64,000 bases of DNA from Pyrrhosoma nymphula (GCA_963573305.1 OY754333.1:15862013-15926012), one strand, 5' to 3'; shown: positions 35,693 to 49,125, numbered from the stretch's first letter. The notes: a model not told the origin generated them from the letters alone. Numbers and translations: made by a program.

Positions 35693-37430
35693 CTATGGTA
35701 GTTTTGATTATTAATGGTGATGGACGTACTTACATTCTTACTTATATGCCTTTGATTAGTTTCTGATATTTAAGTTTTCATCGATAGAAGTAGTACCTCC
35801 ATGAAGTAAGAATACTATGGTGGCAGGGGACGAAAAATTGCTTAAAACGCTTGTTCACGTTCATAATTCGTCATTAATGACAAAATAAGAGCCTGTACAA
35901 TTCTACATGCATATAGAAAAGCTGAATATATTAACCATGTGCTGGAACGATAAAAATCCAACTTTTTAATCCACATTTTTTAAACAACCGTGGTATTATA
36001 ATCAATGGCACATACCTTTCACATTCCTCATTATTTTCCATAAAAAGAAATTTTATCATGGACAACTATAATACTCATGTTAATTGATATATTAAAATTC
36101 CATAAGGGCTTGTAAATGTTTTAATTTAGGTTCGCAATTATTATTTTGGCAAGCAAGGATAGGTAGTTTATTTTTTCATATGAAAGGTGTATATATAATT
36201 TAAAGCAAATATCCACATCAACGCACATTTTTCTCATATTTGTTAGTCTCCAGCAGTTCCGAGACCCTAAATTATGTATCCCTATTCCGAATTAAGCTGA
36301 AAACATGAATAATATTATTGATATTTTCCGTTGAATAGATGTGGAAGCTAAAACGATACATTATTTTATTCAATGGCTCCTTATGATTTTTAATGCTATT
36401 GTGCGTCAAAATGGAAGATTCCAATATGACAGTAGTCATGATTAATATGTGTTTTATCCCTTTATTAAAGAGAATTTACAAAAAACCTTCACTTTTTTGT
36501 GTCATTTTAGTTTATCAATTTGAATAATCGTCGAACCGATGAAGAGCCACAACTCTTTAACAGAACTTATCCTCTTGCGGTGAAAATATGAAAAGATACC
36601 AAAATTAATATCCTATATAGGGTATAAGAACTAGTAAAGAACCCATTGAAAATATGCGCTATCAAATGAGTACTACTATTATATCATTTAAGCTATGAAA
36701 GAACTATAGTTGAATAAAGTTACCAAGTTGTGTATGAGAACAGAAGAATTTGAAAAATAGTAGTACGCGTGCACCTCATGTCTCCTTTCACAAAAAAGTA
36801 ATCAAACATGAATAATTGGTATAATAACTGAGCCGATAACATAGGTCTCATTTAAATACTCTAAATTATATATCCAAACGCACTTAGAGATCAAATACTA
36901 TTAATAAAACATTAAATACTTATTTTTCACATTCACCTACCTGGTAACTGTTACCTATAATACCTGATAATATTAGATTTGTGAAACAGTTTGACGCCCA
37001 CTGTTACTTGTTAACTGGTTGGTGCCAAAAGTAAATTACACATCAAATGTGCCAAAGGATATAAATTACACATCAAATATGCCAAAAGATAAACAAACTT
37101 TAGGTCAAAATTAAGGTCAATTCCATCATTTAAATAGCAATTAAATTTTAATTGTTAAATTAACTGAATAGGAAGCATTGCAGCCAACAAATAATTCAAT
37201 AAATTCACTTAAATGAAAACGGAAGAGTTATAATCATGCGGAAACAACTCGAATACTTATTTTTTCAAGTATTTTATTATAACTATATCAGCTTAGAAAA
37301 TAAAATATCAATTAGTAGAATATATATTGTTGCGCTCTCTACAATTGTTCTCCTCTCCGTTATACGACAGCGAAAACTGAGTATGTCTGAGTCATCGAAG
37401 AAGGTGGGTTGGATGCTTAAGCAATAGACT
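35693..37430. other. AT-rich stretch, no gene seen
   Basis: Only a short tandem repeat at 37.03 kb stands out. Open frames are short (63-67 codons). Confidence 0.45.
37032..37091. repeat. 30-bp tandem repeat, two copies
   Basis: The unit TAAATTACACATCAAATGTG plus CCAAAGGATA is present at 37032-37061 and, with two mismatches, at 37062-37091. A partial unit (GTGCCAAAAG) comes just before. Confidence 0.85.
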
Positions 37431-37454
37431 TATATAAAAGGGAGATGTGCTTGG

Positions 37455-37655
37455 TTGATTTAGCCATCTTGAGAGAATGGATGAGAGTCGGATAACGAAA
37501 ACTATTTATTATAGAGGTATAAAAGGTGAGAGAGGACGGGATAGACCGATTAAGTCATGAGTGAATGTGGTGGAAGAGATTCTAAATAAAAGGAATATTA
37601 GAAGTATTTAAGATCAGGAGGGTGTGTATGAAATAATGCATGAGTGTAACTGAAG
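37455..37655 (+). pseudogene. Non-LTR retrotransposon tail relic
   Basis: The plus strand reads RMDESRITKTIYYRGIKGER, then GRDRPIKS, stop, VNVVEEILNKRNI. This follows the 'RMDE.R..K.VY.....GRRGRGRPR.RW.D.VEEIL.KR' pattern found at the C-terminal end of many non-LTR proteins. Two in-frame stops and loss of everything upstream show a 5'-truncated dead copy. It belongs to a somewhat different subgroup from the 1.7-4.6 kb element. Confidence 0.5.
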
Positions 37656-40515
37656 CAAAAGAAACGTATATTGATTCGGCCTTCCAGCGTTTTTATCAAA
37701 GGATATAATCCCAGTTGATTTTTGAATAGATTATCTCCACGCATGTAATTTCAGCATTCGAATGAGAGAATTACCGGTATTAGTGTTCAAAGTTAAAGGG
37801 TTTGTCGCCTTTTAATTAAATACTTCCGTAAATTTTCCGCCACAACTATGGCCAGCATTATCATTCCCCATACTTGAGATAAAGCTTCTAGATATTAGAA
37901 AACGATGCAATAGGTCGTTTAGGAGTCAATTGAATATCCTATTACCGGAAAAAGTTATTTTTTAAATTAAAAATTTTGCTTTCCCTAAATTGTTTAGCGA
38001 CAAAAGAGGTTTCCATGGGGAGGAAATTACCAAGAGGGATCCAGATTCCTAGACTTAGCTGGAATGATTAAGTTCATTGACTGTGCCTGCCCTAAAAGGG
38101 AATGACATGATGGGTATGTGTGTATGTAAAAAGAAAAACCTGATACCTCTAATGGAAAAAAATGCCGATCGATTTTAAATTCACCAAGTGTCTCTTCATG
38201 TGCACCTTAATAATTGGTAGATCTCAGAATGTGACCCATGCAAGTCGTTAAGGAATATCGGAGATGCGTGGAAGTAAATGGCGATAGAGATAAAAACCTG
38301 ACAAGAGGATGCATGGGACCATCATCACGTTTATTGGTTTTCCTTGTGACTAATCGAGGATGGTCTAGGAGTAGATTGTTCAACTCTCAAACTGAGAGTT
38401 GCAGGTTTAAAAACAAGAGACGGCAAGTATTTTCCTGATTTTGAGAAAAATAAATAAACGGAGAAGAAACGAGACAGCCAGAAATTCTAACACCCTCATG
38501 CTACCCAAAGTATAGCGATGTTGAAGGAAACGGGAAACCACCACATTAGTCTCCCTAGAAGATGCAACCTTACATTCATCAATGTATGACGTGATGGCAT
38601 TCCTCCCGGTAAAATATGCCGCAGTCCCCCAGTGGGATCCCCAAAATAGTCCTCAAGCCGGATCTCAGAGGGGGAGGGGGGGGGTACTACCGGGAGGGGA
38701 ACATCAGTCAGTGTGGACACACTAACTAACTAACGGGTGTCACTGTTTTGGCTTCAAAATAAATATATTGAGTCAGGATTTAGAGATTTCCAGACCTCGT
38801 CTTCGGTCGATGTTTACGGTAATGTAATATGGCAGTGCTCACGATACCTTCAACTTGACAACCAGGCACTTATAAAAGTATTCGAGCAGTCCGACATCAC
38901 CGGTAAAGATACTATGAGTAGTAGTATAAGTAGCATAAGAACGGATTAACTTTGGCATAGAGTGGCTAGCAAACGCATTTTAAAACTTCATCTTGTATCA
39001 AAACTGACAACCACCGCAACGTGACTTTTATTTTATGTAAAAAACGATAGAAATCGTCTAAATTGCATAGAAATCATGCACGGATAGTGAGTACATATGC
39101 TATCAATCGGCTCACAAACAACCGATCAAAAGTTCTTTTCTACGTAAACAGACAGCCATATTTTGAGGCCCTTGTTTGGGTTCACGGGCCCTTTTTCACT
39201 GGCAATAGTTCATTGCTTACATTCAACTTGAAAATTCTCCGGCTGATCGGAATTGTTCCGATTTGGATGATTTCACTTTTATTGACAGCATTTCCAGATG
39301 TAACTAGAAGCTCTATTTTTAGTACTACCATTAACAATAAAACTGCTGATCACCAGAAAGACTGAAATTATAATTGAGTTCTTGATTTTTATAAATTGCA
39401 GGAAATACTTATGACAATGAATAATTTCTTAAACGAAATATTAGTGACAATAATCGGAATAATAACTTTCAAATATTAACCTTGCTACAGCTCGTCAACA
39501 ACGATAAAATCAGCTAAAATTTGCCGGCTAAATTATTACTACCTCTCGAGTGATGTGATCACAGCTGATCACAGCATCATTAGTACTCATCGTAATTGTA
39601 CTATAAAATTTTATCCTATGATGATCGGGAAATTCCCCGCCCCGCCCTGTCAGCGAGCTGTAAAGAAACCTTCATTAGCTCTATCAGCTCTACATTTTGC
39701 GCCGAATATCCGTGATAACCTATATGAAATTGCAGGTTGTGGTACTCCATTTTGTTTCTCCTGTGTTTGCAGAACCATTCACTAGATTAATATTATTCAT
39801 GAAAATAGTTCCATGCATATTTTTCTGAAATAACATTAAAAGCAAAATATCAACAAAAATAATTAACAAAATCCCTGTATCTGACCAGGTTTGTCCTAAA
39901 ACATGGAGATCTATTACCTGACTAAATATTGGAACATGGATGGCTCTAGTAGGGTGAAAAAAATGTTAAAAAAGTTAAACAAAAATAAATTTAGTCACAC
40001 AAGGAAAATCAGCAAATGTGCCAAAAGGTGCGATAAAAATATCATACGACAGTCGTAACTTCAGTCAGAACCTACAGTATTATTGACCAGAAGCTATGCT
40101 CATATTTATCTAACATCATATATTAGCATTTCCATACTTGGTAGCTTTGTTAGAAAAATAGAAAAATTGTTCTAAAGGTGCTACTTAAGGAAGCAGAAGT
40201 AAGAAAAGGAAAAAAGAAGGAAAAAAAGGATTTTTTTCGTCCCCCGTTGATCTTCAATAAATGAAGTAAATGAAAAAAAAGGGACTGGTGTTCAAGGCCA
40301 TGGAAAAAATATCAGCTGGCTACGCTTTGCCCAGAACTTGGCAATTCTGGTAAAGAAGAAAGACGATCTAACGATAATACCGAGCTCTAAGGACAAAACT
40401 TGGAAGAAATAAAACTTGAGAATTAATGTCTTGAAATTCTAGCTTATGCTTTGTAGAATAAATCTTTAAAATAGAGCCACCATCAAAGAGCTACAGCAAT
40501 ACAATCTTCGGAAAC
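37656..40515. other. AT-rich stretch without clear genes
   Basis: At 38.50-38.72 kb the minus strand has a more GC-rich, partly open segment (EDYFGDPTGGLRHILPGGMP) next to a G-run. The phrase 'gtggtggtttcccgtttccttc' inside it suggests an interspersed repeat. I could not identify it. Elsewhere nothing is supported. Confidence 0.35.
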
Positions 40516-40523
40516 TATGACAG

Positions 40524-40576
40524 CTGATGAGAACAGAGCCACCGTAAGCTGAAACGTTCCAGGAACTAATGCTCAT
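40524..40576 (+). other. Hammerhead-like motif (degenerate)
   Basis: CTGATGA at 40524-40530 is followed by a 20-base spacer and GAAAC at 40551. Then comes GTTC-CAG-GAAC, a good helix III hairpin. The cleavage-site end (expected GT-H) reads TA, and helix II pairs poorly. It is a possible retrocopied Penelope-type hammerhead, or a chance match. Confidence 0.25.
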
Positions 40577-41238
40577 GCAGCACCTTACGGAGCTTGGCGG
40601 GTCGTTCAACTTCCCCAGTCTGCAAAAACCTTCGAATGGAACCGATCGTCCCTTTCTTCCGGCGGTGCTCACACATAGAAATTTCACAGACTGTTCCCTC
40701 ATCCCATCACACTCCATGGAAACTGCCTACTTAATATTCCGCCCACTTAACATAACCCAAACAACGAACTAATCTTTTACTGGGGTATTTAGCGTGACGA
40801 AACTGGAGTAATTCAAAGAAAACAAAAGAGGGAATAAACTCCAGTGGATATCTGATTTGCTAATTCAACTTTCTTGTCTCATCATCTTCCCTCTTCAGGT
40901 ATTCTTTTGAGTTTGACACTGGTTTGTAGAAAGTTTTCCCACCGTGGAATGGGACAATCTTCGTAAAAAGACGCGAATAATATTTTAACCAGAATTACAG
41001 CGTAATTTCTGCCTTTATTTTATGAATAATTTCAAATTTTGAGGTTCAAAGACCAAAGAAAAACTCCAATTGATTGAACATATGAAAGAATTTCGAGAAA
41101 AAATACGCCCTTTCACGATATTTATACAAGTTCCCCAAATAAATACTAAAAAATAAAAAAATAGCGCCCATAAGTTGATTTTTTTCTATTGTGAACATTA
41201 TCGAAAAAACAACAAGCAAGCATAAAATGTAAACATGT

Positions 41239-41301
41239 GAGATATTCCACAGAGGGAAAATCATTCGCCTTGACCGGGATTTTTCCTCTGTGGAATATCG
41301 C
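41239..41301. repeat. 20-bp inverted repeat (hairpin)
   Basis: GATATTCCACAGAGGGAAAA (41241-41260) pairs with TTTTTCCTCTGTGGAATATC (41280-41299) with one mismatch, across a 19-base loop. A weaker match extends outward (ACATGTG / GCACTTATGT). It could be a small foldback element or a diverged end of a larger one. Confidence 0.75.
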
Positions 41302-41944
41302 ACTTATGTGCACTTGCGGGTGACTCCGTAAAGCTAAATACCGTGGCTAGTTCCGGTATCCTCAAAATTTGTCAGAAACAAAAATCAACATCAGGATATA
41401 CTTAGCACACAAAATTATATTCACATCAGTCAGTCAGTGGTGAAATTAAAGTCGATATGTTGAATTAAAGGGCCATCAGATTTCATAACACAAATCTTGT
41501 CATTTTAACTTGCACCCGCGGTAAATTTAACGGGTAGGAATAGATACCACGCGAATGTATTTTTTGTTAGAAATATGCTTCGCTTTTGAAACACAGAATG
41601 CAGTAACAATCTAAATTGTGCCTCAGGTATGAACTTTTTAGATGCTGAGCGTTCCAGAGTGTAAATTCTTGCTTACGAATAAATAAAGTGCACGTCACTA
41701 GTATTGGACTAGAATGGTGACTGAATTTCTGAAAGGCATACACTTCTAATTGTATTCGAGAACTATTTAAAATTTAGTTTCATGTTAAAGCAGTCGTTGT
41801 TAAGTACTTACTTGGAGTAAGATGTAGCGTTGTATGATGCATAAAATAGGACTGGGAAAAAATTACGGAAAAAAACGAAAATAAAAAAATAGACCGCATG
41901 CGTTTCAGATTTGGGCATAGAGGAGTTTGAATATAGCGCAATGG

Positions 41945-42195
41945 ACGGATAAAATACAAACGAGGAGGTGTTTCGCATGGCGAGCGTTGAGAGTAAACCT
42001 CTGGGGGAGATAAGGAAGAAGCAGAGAAGATGATTGGAAATGTAAATGAGGAGCTAATGAATGCTGAAGGCTATGATAGAGAGGAGAATGTTGGGTAAGT
42101 GAGAACGAGACGAAAGAGAATAGGTTTTATAAACGGGTTCAAAGATAGGTAAGACGCATGATTTTATGAATAAAATAAATGTGTAAGGATATATG
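41945..42195 (+). pseudogene. RTE-type non-LTR C-terminal relic
   Basis: The plus strand shows NEEVFRMASVESKPLGEIRK, then LKAMIERRMLGK and, in another frame, RKRIGFINGFKDR. This equals the terminal segment of the family at 1.7-4.6 kb (NEEVLDMVGEERKLVA ... LKRVIEGRTLGKRGRGR). At least four in-frame stops are present. Only the last 80 codons or so remain. Confidence 0.65.
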
Positions 42196-44514
42196 TGAGG
42201 TGTTTGTGACTGTAATAAATTACGATCTTTTTACCCCCTTTCGTTAAACCTATGCTTCCTGGTAAATTATCCTAATAATAATGAACTAAATGCCTTAGTT
42301 AACGTCATAATTTAGTAAATCATATATCATTTACGATGCATCCAATTTTTTAACTGTGTTGAACTCTGGATCCCTTAGCATCCATCCTTAGGAATAGGCC
42401 ATTTCTGACTCACGGTTCCTTAGTACCATACCTTACTCCATTTTCCAAATAATCCTTCTCTAGTCTTCCTAACCAACATTCACTAGATGGCGAATATTAA
42501 CTCTGGGGTAGAAATCTCGAACACGATGAATGAAAATGCGCCTCTGTAAATTGTAACATTCAAACAAAACTTTAGGTGAAGATTTTTTTAAATCCTATTA
42601 TCATCATTTACCATCAATTTCGTAACCAAACTATTCGACTATTTATTTAAGATGATTTCTTTGATGATCAAAACTTCCCCCTCAAATCCACGAAATGATC
42701 GCATCTACAAAATGAAGTTAAAATACGATTGTTGGTGAACTCAGGAGCAAAAGAAAACACGACGACTACGGAGGACAAATGAGGGAAATAAAACACTTCT
42801 TCCATGGAACACAAATATTAATCTGCTCTCACGAGGAACCTTTATCCTGATGTTTCCTTATTTTCCTTTCTCAAACGAAAGAAAACATTAGAGCCACATT
42901 TTGCCGTCAGCCAGAATCGTTCACATTCACAAATGAAGGAAAAGCGTCATAATGGCCGTAACTTTAGTTCCATCGAATGCTCAAACTTCGGAAGCAGTTT
43001 CTCTATCAAACAAGACACGCATGCGCGGTTGTCTTCGTAACGAGACCGCCACGCTTAGCTGTGCAATGAAATACTTCGGAGCGGACTGTGAAGAAGTGAA
43101 CAGGAAAGAGTACCTCATGAACTCGATCTCTCAAAGACCCCAATGGAGCGTTGGCTGGTGATTGCGAAAGTGCGACAGAAAATATATAGTGCCCTAATGC
43201 CTATGGGAGGATGGGTTGAAAAGGAGTGAAATGGTTCGGATTTGAGGCAAAACGGTAGGCGGAGACGCATTTCCGGTTCAAGGTTTGGAAGGAGTCGTCT
43301 TTTAATGGCATTGTTTGGAGTGTAAGCGGATCTTGTTAAGTGAGAGAGGTGGATGGGAGTGAGAGAGGAAACAGATTCTTGCAAAGGCTCAGCTCTTTCT
43401 TCCCAAAGCAAAAGGTTTCTCGTTTCTCTGGGACGTTTCCGACTGACACAAAGCCTGTAACAAGAATAGCAAGGGTATTTTCCCTGTGGCTAGAAAAAAT
43501 AAGAGGCACATAAGAAGTTTCGAAGGACTTTCATGAAACATATTCTACAATGCGTTATGATGGAAATACATGCCCTCCAAGAATTCATACCCGATTGTAC
43601 CAAGAGTCTATTTTAATGAACATCGGTCTCTTCAGATCATGGATCTTCGGCAAAAGTTAGCTTAAAGAATAAAACAATTCATCACCGGGATTAAATTTCC
43701 TTCATAGTTAACCTAATAAAATCTACTGAGGATATCCAGATCAGAGTTTTACAAATGCATCATTTCATCCGCTGAAAAGTGATACAGAGTTATATAAAAA
43801 AAAATCAGTAGTCAAGGCCTTTGGTTCTGCTAAATGGGGAAGTTTCAAACCATTGGCATCGTACTAATTCGAAAATTCCTTAGGACACAGAACTACGCTT
43901 CAACGAAATTTGTCGTAAGGAAGGAATTGTCCAATAAATTCGACAAAAACATCCAAGGAAGATTCCATGTGGCACTGTTAATAGCCAAGCACTCATAGCT
44001 CGTTTTAAAAGTAATAATAATTGATTAACACTTTTCATTATTTATTTATAGACCGGTTTCAATGCCTTCGAATAATTTTAAAGAAATGGTAAGATTGAAA
44101 AATACAGAGTACTGAAAAAGTACTGAGAAGAGTTGGAGACTTTTGGTGAAAATTACTCACTAGATTTTATTTCAGAAGTACATTTCCCAACGCCCAAAAG
44201 CAACCAACGCAGCGGAAACCCGGAAATTTAAAAGCATTAATCTGAACGCCACGGAAACATACGATGGAACGTGTCTACAGATGAAGGAAAGATTCGTATC
44301 CTAACCAGATTCGTACATGATTATCTCGGCTTACCAATTTTTCTTAAAGCTCTTCGACGATCGAAACTCGAATCGAAAATGTATCTGCTACTTAATTCAA
44401 CTCATTCATTCACATAATATGACCATGCCTGGCCTTTTCTAAATGTGATTTCCATTATATTCTGTGACATGTGGTGGAAAAAGTCGTCATCCGCCATTCC
44501 AGTAGCTATTTATA
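42196..44514. other. AT-rich stretch without clear genes
   Basis: A weak Penelope-type end motif (minus strand, AGGCATTGAAACCGGTC) lies near 44050-44080. The overlapping frames near 43.1-43.4 kb are not recognised. Confidence 0.4.
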
Positions 44515-44838
44515 GTGTAGAGCAGGGGCCCCCAAACGTTTTATCCCGTCGACCCCTTCAAAGAATATTTGTCATCTTATTAACCCCCAGATTATGTATT
44601 TAAAAAAACCATTAAATCATTGTTATACATTATTTATGTTAAGAAATAAGGAAACACGCATAACAACCCAACGAAAGAATTTAATAGTTACCATATCATA
44701 TAAAAGCCACTCAATAACATTAGTGGAACCCCGTGTCTGAGTGTGAACTTTCGACCCTCGTGTATTAATCGACCCCTGGATAACTCTTATCGACTCCTTG
44801 GGGTCTTATCGACCACATTGGGTACCCCTGGGGTAGGG
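44515..44838. mobile_element. hAT-like MITE with imperfect 8-bp target duplication
   Basis: The element proper is 44523-44830 (308 bp). It begins CAGGGGCCCCCAAACGTTTT and ends with the reverse complement of CAGGGGTACCCAATGTGGTC. CAGGGG...CC ends of this kind are typical of hAT elements. The 8-base flanks are GTGTAGAG and GGGTAGGG (6 of 8 identical), as expected for an old 8-bp duplication. It has no coding capacity, so any movement would have needed a hAT transposase from elsewhere. Confidence 0.7.
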
Positions 44839-45395
44839 TAATACGTAAACTGGGTGCAACTGGCATAGCTAAAGTTTTAGGCATTCGAGTTCACGTGGGA
44901 GAAGTGACGCAATTACACACGGTTTAAGAATGTATATAACCGAATCTGTATATTTACTTCGTCTTGTCATCTTTTACACATTGGCGTGCTGTATTTTTGC
45001 CCTTAAATTTCGTGAACCACTTTATTACCTTATATGTGTTCTAACTAATGACCCCACTCGACATTTGAGCGTACATAACCGCAACTAACAGAATTCCTTC
45101 AAAGGAACTGGCGCAGTTGCTCACTAATTACCCTCAATAGGGGATCATTAAGCATCCAGGTTGCATAGGCCATTAGAGGAGCATCACATCATGGCACAAG
45201 TGTGCGAAATGAAATCGGTGCGCGACTTCTGACACCTCCCCGCGTACAACATTCTCCACAGTGCGAGCCCGCTCTAAAATATTTGTTCACGCCCTTTGAG
45301 AGTCGTAAATAAAACTGCGACTGACTGAATGCCTATGTTTCCGGCCCTATTTCGCCAAATTGATACCTCACGAGTCCCTAGAACTCCTGGAGCCA
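44839..45395. other. Non-coding stretch, no feature seen
   Basis: No open frame or repeat that I can support. Confidence 0.4.
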
Positions 45396-46340
45396 GACGG
45401 GGCGCGACCCCGTCATCCTCTCCCGTTCCTCCCGAACAACGAAAACAAAAAATAATAAAAAAAAGTAAAAATAAAAACTAAGTTCGAGAAACAACGTCCA
45501 GGTCGTCGCCTAATGCTTCAATAATTCCACGGGTTCATTCCCTCCCCTTCGATTCCCAAAGCCACTCTCGAAAAATCCCCCAACCCCTCCTCGAAGCTCT
45601 TGGAAATAGGGATGGAGAGGAAGGGTAGGTATATGGAATGGGATGAGAGGACCAAAAAGCGACGCGCTCGACTTTTTTTTCCACGCGGGCGCGATTGGGA
45701 AGAGGGCGCGCGAGAGTCAAATGACGCCGCCGCAGCGCACGAAGCTCTCTCCCAGCGTCCCATTTTACTCCCCCCGGGAACCCCCTCCCCCCCTCGTTCG
45801 CCACGCAACGAAAGTTTTGGCGAAACTGCGTGAAATAATAACGCGGATCCTATCCGCTGAGGGGACATCCTCTCATCTCCCAGAGTAGCAGTAGTAGTGG
45901 TGCATGCGCTGTGAGCGCTTTTTCCACGGGGAAAGGGACGGGGAAGGACGGAAGAACTCCCGACGACCAATCAATGAGCAGCCAGCCTCCCCATATCCCC
46001 CTTTCCGTTTAGGGTTTTCCGACCTCACATCCGCCCACCCCAACGTCCTCCCAAGCCAAAGGAAGAGCGGGAGATCTTGGAAGGCAAGAAGGGGTGAGGA
46101 TGGATTGAGGATTGAAGAGGGAGCGATACTGGGTGGAATATGAGCGGGGATGTGGGCGGAGGACACTCCTCTTTGAGTCCTCTGGGAGTTATTAAGACGG
46201 GAGGGCGGGAGGGGATGGAGGGAGGGGGCGGCGAAGGAGGAGAGGAAAAGGGAAGAAAAGGTGGCCATAAGGGAGTTGGTAAAGAGAGAGAAAGAGGAAG
46301 GCTTTAAAAGGACCCGAGAGGATCCTCGTGTATTGGGCTG
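45396..46340. other. GC-rich, CpG-rich block
   Basis: Strong local rise in G+C and CpG (for example the run around 45680-45720 and 45780-45860), with pyrimidine/purine skew and overlapping open frames on both strands up to 162 codons. None of these frames has a recognisable domain, and opposite-strand frames of this kind are expected from composition alone. A host promoter or first exon is the best guess, with orientation unknown. Confidence 0.35.
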
Positions 46341-48765
46341 TGCGTTATTAACGAGGATCAACTTTGTTCGTATCGGATGCGATACGCGATATTAGTTCGA
46401 CATAGTAGCCATAAATCGTAGTTTCTATTATGAGAAGTGAATTTTCATTAAATACTGCCAAAAAAGTGCGATGCGCATATCTATACTAAAGTTTATTTCA
46501 CAAAGAAGACACCATTCTGTGTAGAAAGCTAAAAAAAACCGGCTGCATGGCCATTTTGAGCATCTACAAGATGACGTACCCCTTTCATTAACTTTACATT
46601 AAATATGAGTTCAAGTGTCGCATATTAAATTAGAATGTCAGTTAGGTGACTTGAGTGCTATCGATATATGAACGTCAACTTCTGTTTTCATCTCGGATTA
46701 ACATTTAAACAGACGACATAATACCGAGCTTTAGCAAATTAGACATTTCACTTAAAGAGATCGTAACCTTCGTATTTATTAGTTAAGCGATTTTCTCGAT
46801 GTAAAATTGTGTTTTGTTCATTACGAAAAATAGGCTAAAGTTCTCTGACTAAGAATTCGTACCAAGGTGCACAAATTCTGCCTAAATATAGGATAAATTA
46901 TGGAAAAATAGCCATTACATTAAGCTAAATATTATACTGTAGGATTATCATTGCAGGCGCACTCCAAGTCGTCAAGTCGTCGACGAGTACTAACAAGTTT
47001 TGTATAATATAACATATAACATTTATTGTCGATATTTTTAATACACAAATTCAACATAACTTTTTATTGACGATTATTCTATTAAGAAGCGCCATATAAT
47101 ATTTAAATTCTGAGTCTAATTTTCCTTTAGGCCAGCACCAATGAACTAACCATTTTTAATGCAAAACTGATAGAAAGCAGGAATCATTCGCCATAAACTT
47201 TTACATTTTATCTATGATTGCAAAGAAGCGCCAAATTTAATAACAGGATTGGAAATGTTGAACAGCCCTAATTAATCTATCCCGGCATGGTTGAAAACTG
47301 CAACTTTGCTCATTGGAATCGATGACCCGACACTTTTTTTGCGATGCATACAATTTTAATTCTATTCGTCACTCTCTTTTGTGAAGGCTTTAATGCGGGG
47401 GAAGGCAGTGGGGAGGAGAGCCATTGTGTCGGAGGGGATGAGCCGATTCCAGAAGAAGTTTGAAAGAGGAAGAGAAGAGAGGAAAGCAAACAGAAGCAAC
47501 AGAAGGACGGCCGGGATGAAGAGGAGGAGCAGAAGATGCCACAATTCTGACTACAGCTACAGGGAGTTGACCTTCAATATTTAACTCAATTCGGTGAAAT
47601 CCAAAATTTTTTCCCCCATGAGGGGCCCCTTCAAAGATAAATTTTGAACGAGTATATTTTCCCCGATTCAGAATTTCCCAGCCAAAATTTCGGTGTCTAT
47701 CCTGAAGTTCATTGGAAACTTAAAGAAAATCGACTTCAATTAGTTGCAGTCGTCTTTTAGTGTCAACTTCATCATAAACTTGTTGGAAATCTCTACACAT
47801 TCTGTGTTGCGTATTTTTTTTAAATAAATCACGAGGATTCATACCTTTTTGAATAAAACGTGATATTAGGAGTGCCATATGTTTGTTCATGATTTTGCGC
47901 TACAAAGCGAGGAGCAAATAAACCTTGCAGTATGTTAGTCAAATAGATGTTTACGAATCAATGCAAGAAAAGAGAAAATTTTTCTCTTGTATGTAGGTAT
48001 TATTGAGCTTATTACTGAAAATATAATTAATTCCTCAAATATGTATGGACGGAAGAATTGGCAGGCGGAATAAAATGGAGGGAATAAATCAATGAGAGAA
48101 TCAAGTTTCATGACAGCTGCCTCTTTTGCAATTCAGATGAGCTAACCAAGGTAAAGGAAGTTAAAACATTCATTTAATTACCCACCGGAACTTTATCATC
48201 CTTAAGTCCTAATTTCAATTCCTCTTTAGACCTGCCTTTACCTATGTGTATCACCATTAAATAGAATTAATTATATACCCCTCAAAGTTATTAGCTACAT
48301 ATTACGTTTGGGTAAATAACCCTGAGACCTCGACCGTTGATATCGTTTAGCTTTAGACATCTTAACCTGTACTGCCCTCTACTTGCCCCGAGACTCAACG
48401 TGGGGTCAAAATCAATATTTCCACTGGATTTAAATAGGACTTAAAATTAATGATCAAAGCTTAAACTCGTCAAAGTTTGGAGCAAAGTAATAAAAAACCA
48501 TTACCTTTGAGAATTAAGACTGATACGCAATAACACCGGACGCTGTAGTGAAATGGAAACAAAAAAATTGAAGACGAGAGGGAACTATGAAAAAACTGAA
48601 AGGGAAAGTCCAGAAAATCCTCACAAACACTCCATTAGTTATTATAAATAATCAATTAATCAGCTTTTGCCATATATTTTTTCATCCTTCCGCATCCACA
48701 AATAATGAGAAGGTAGCCCTTTGAATCTGGGCCGAACGAAAAAAAAAACGTGTGCTCAGGGTGGC
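46341..48765. other. AT-rich stretch, no gene seen
   Basis: Open frames are at most 67 codons and unrecognised. Confidence 0.4.
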
Positions 48766-48774
48766 TCAAAGGCA

Positions 48775-49125
48775 ATGCGGGAAGGAATGGCCAAAGAGAG
48801 GGAGAGGAGGAGGAGGAGAGAGAGAGAGATTTGGGACAGGAATAATTGTTAGAGTTCGGAGACGAAGATGATGAGTGGAGTGGGAGGATGGTTAGTGGAG
48901 GGGGGGGTGCCATGGAAGCGGAAAAGTGAACGAAATTGAGGAAATGAAATTTTCTCCCAAAAAAAATAACTATTTAAATTATTACGCGTGGGAAGAGAGG
49001 AAGAGAGAAGAAAGAGAGAGGAAGAGAGGGGGGATACGAAAAGGAAACGAGTTAACAAAAGTCGGAACGCGAAAAAAGGAGGAAGAGATGAAAAGGAGGG
49101 GAAGAATGAAGTGAGATTTTTTAAA
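48775..49125. repeat. Polypurine low-complexity region
   Basis: Long runs of G and A on the plus strand (48795-48835 and 48990-49110, GAGAGGAAGAGAG type). All overlapping frames are lysine/arginine/glutamate-rich as a result, and I reject them as genes. Confidence 0.75.

Noticed and set aside
38496..38720. GC-richer minus-strand frame (74 codons) next to a G-run
   Set aside because: Looks like part of an interspersed repeat, but I could not identify it or find its ends.
45518..46361. Minus-strand open frames of 150 and 162 codons
   Set aside because: No recognisable domain, frames of similar length on the opposite strand, and strong GC skew that produces long frames by composition.
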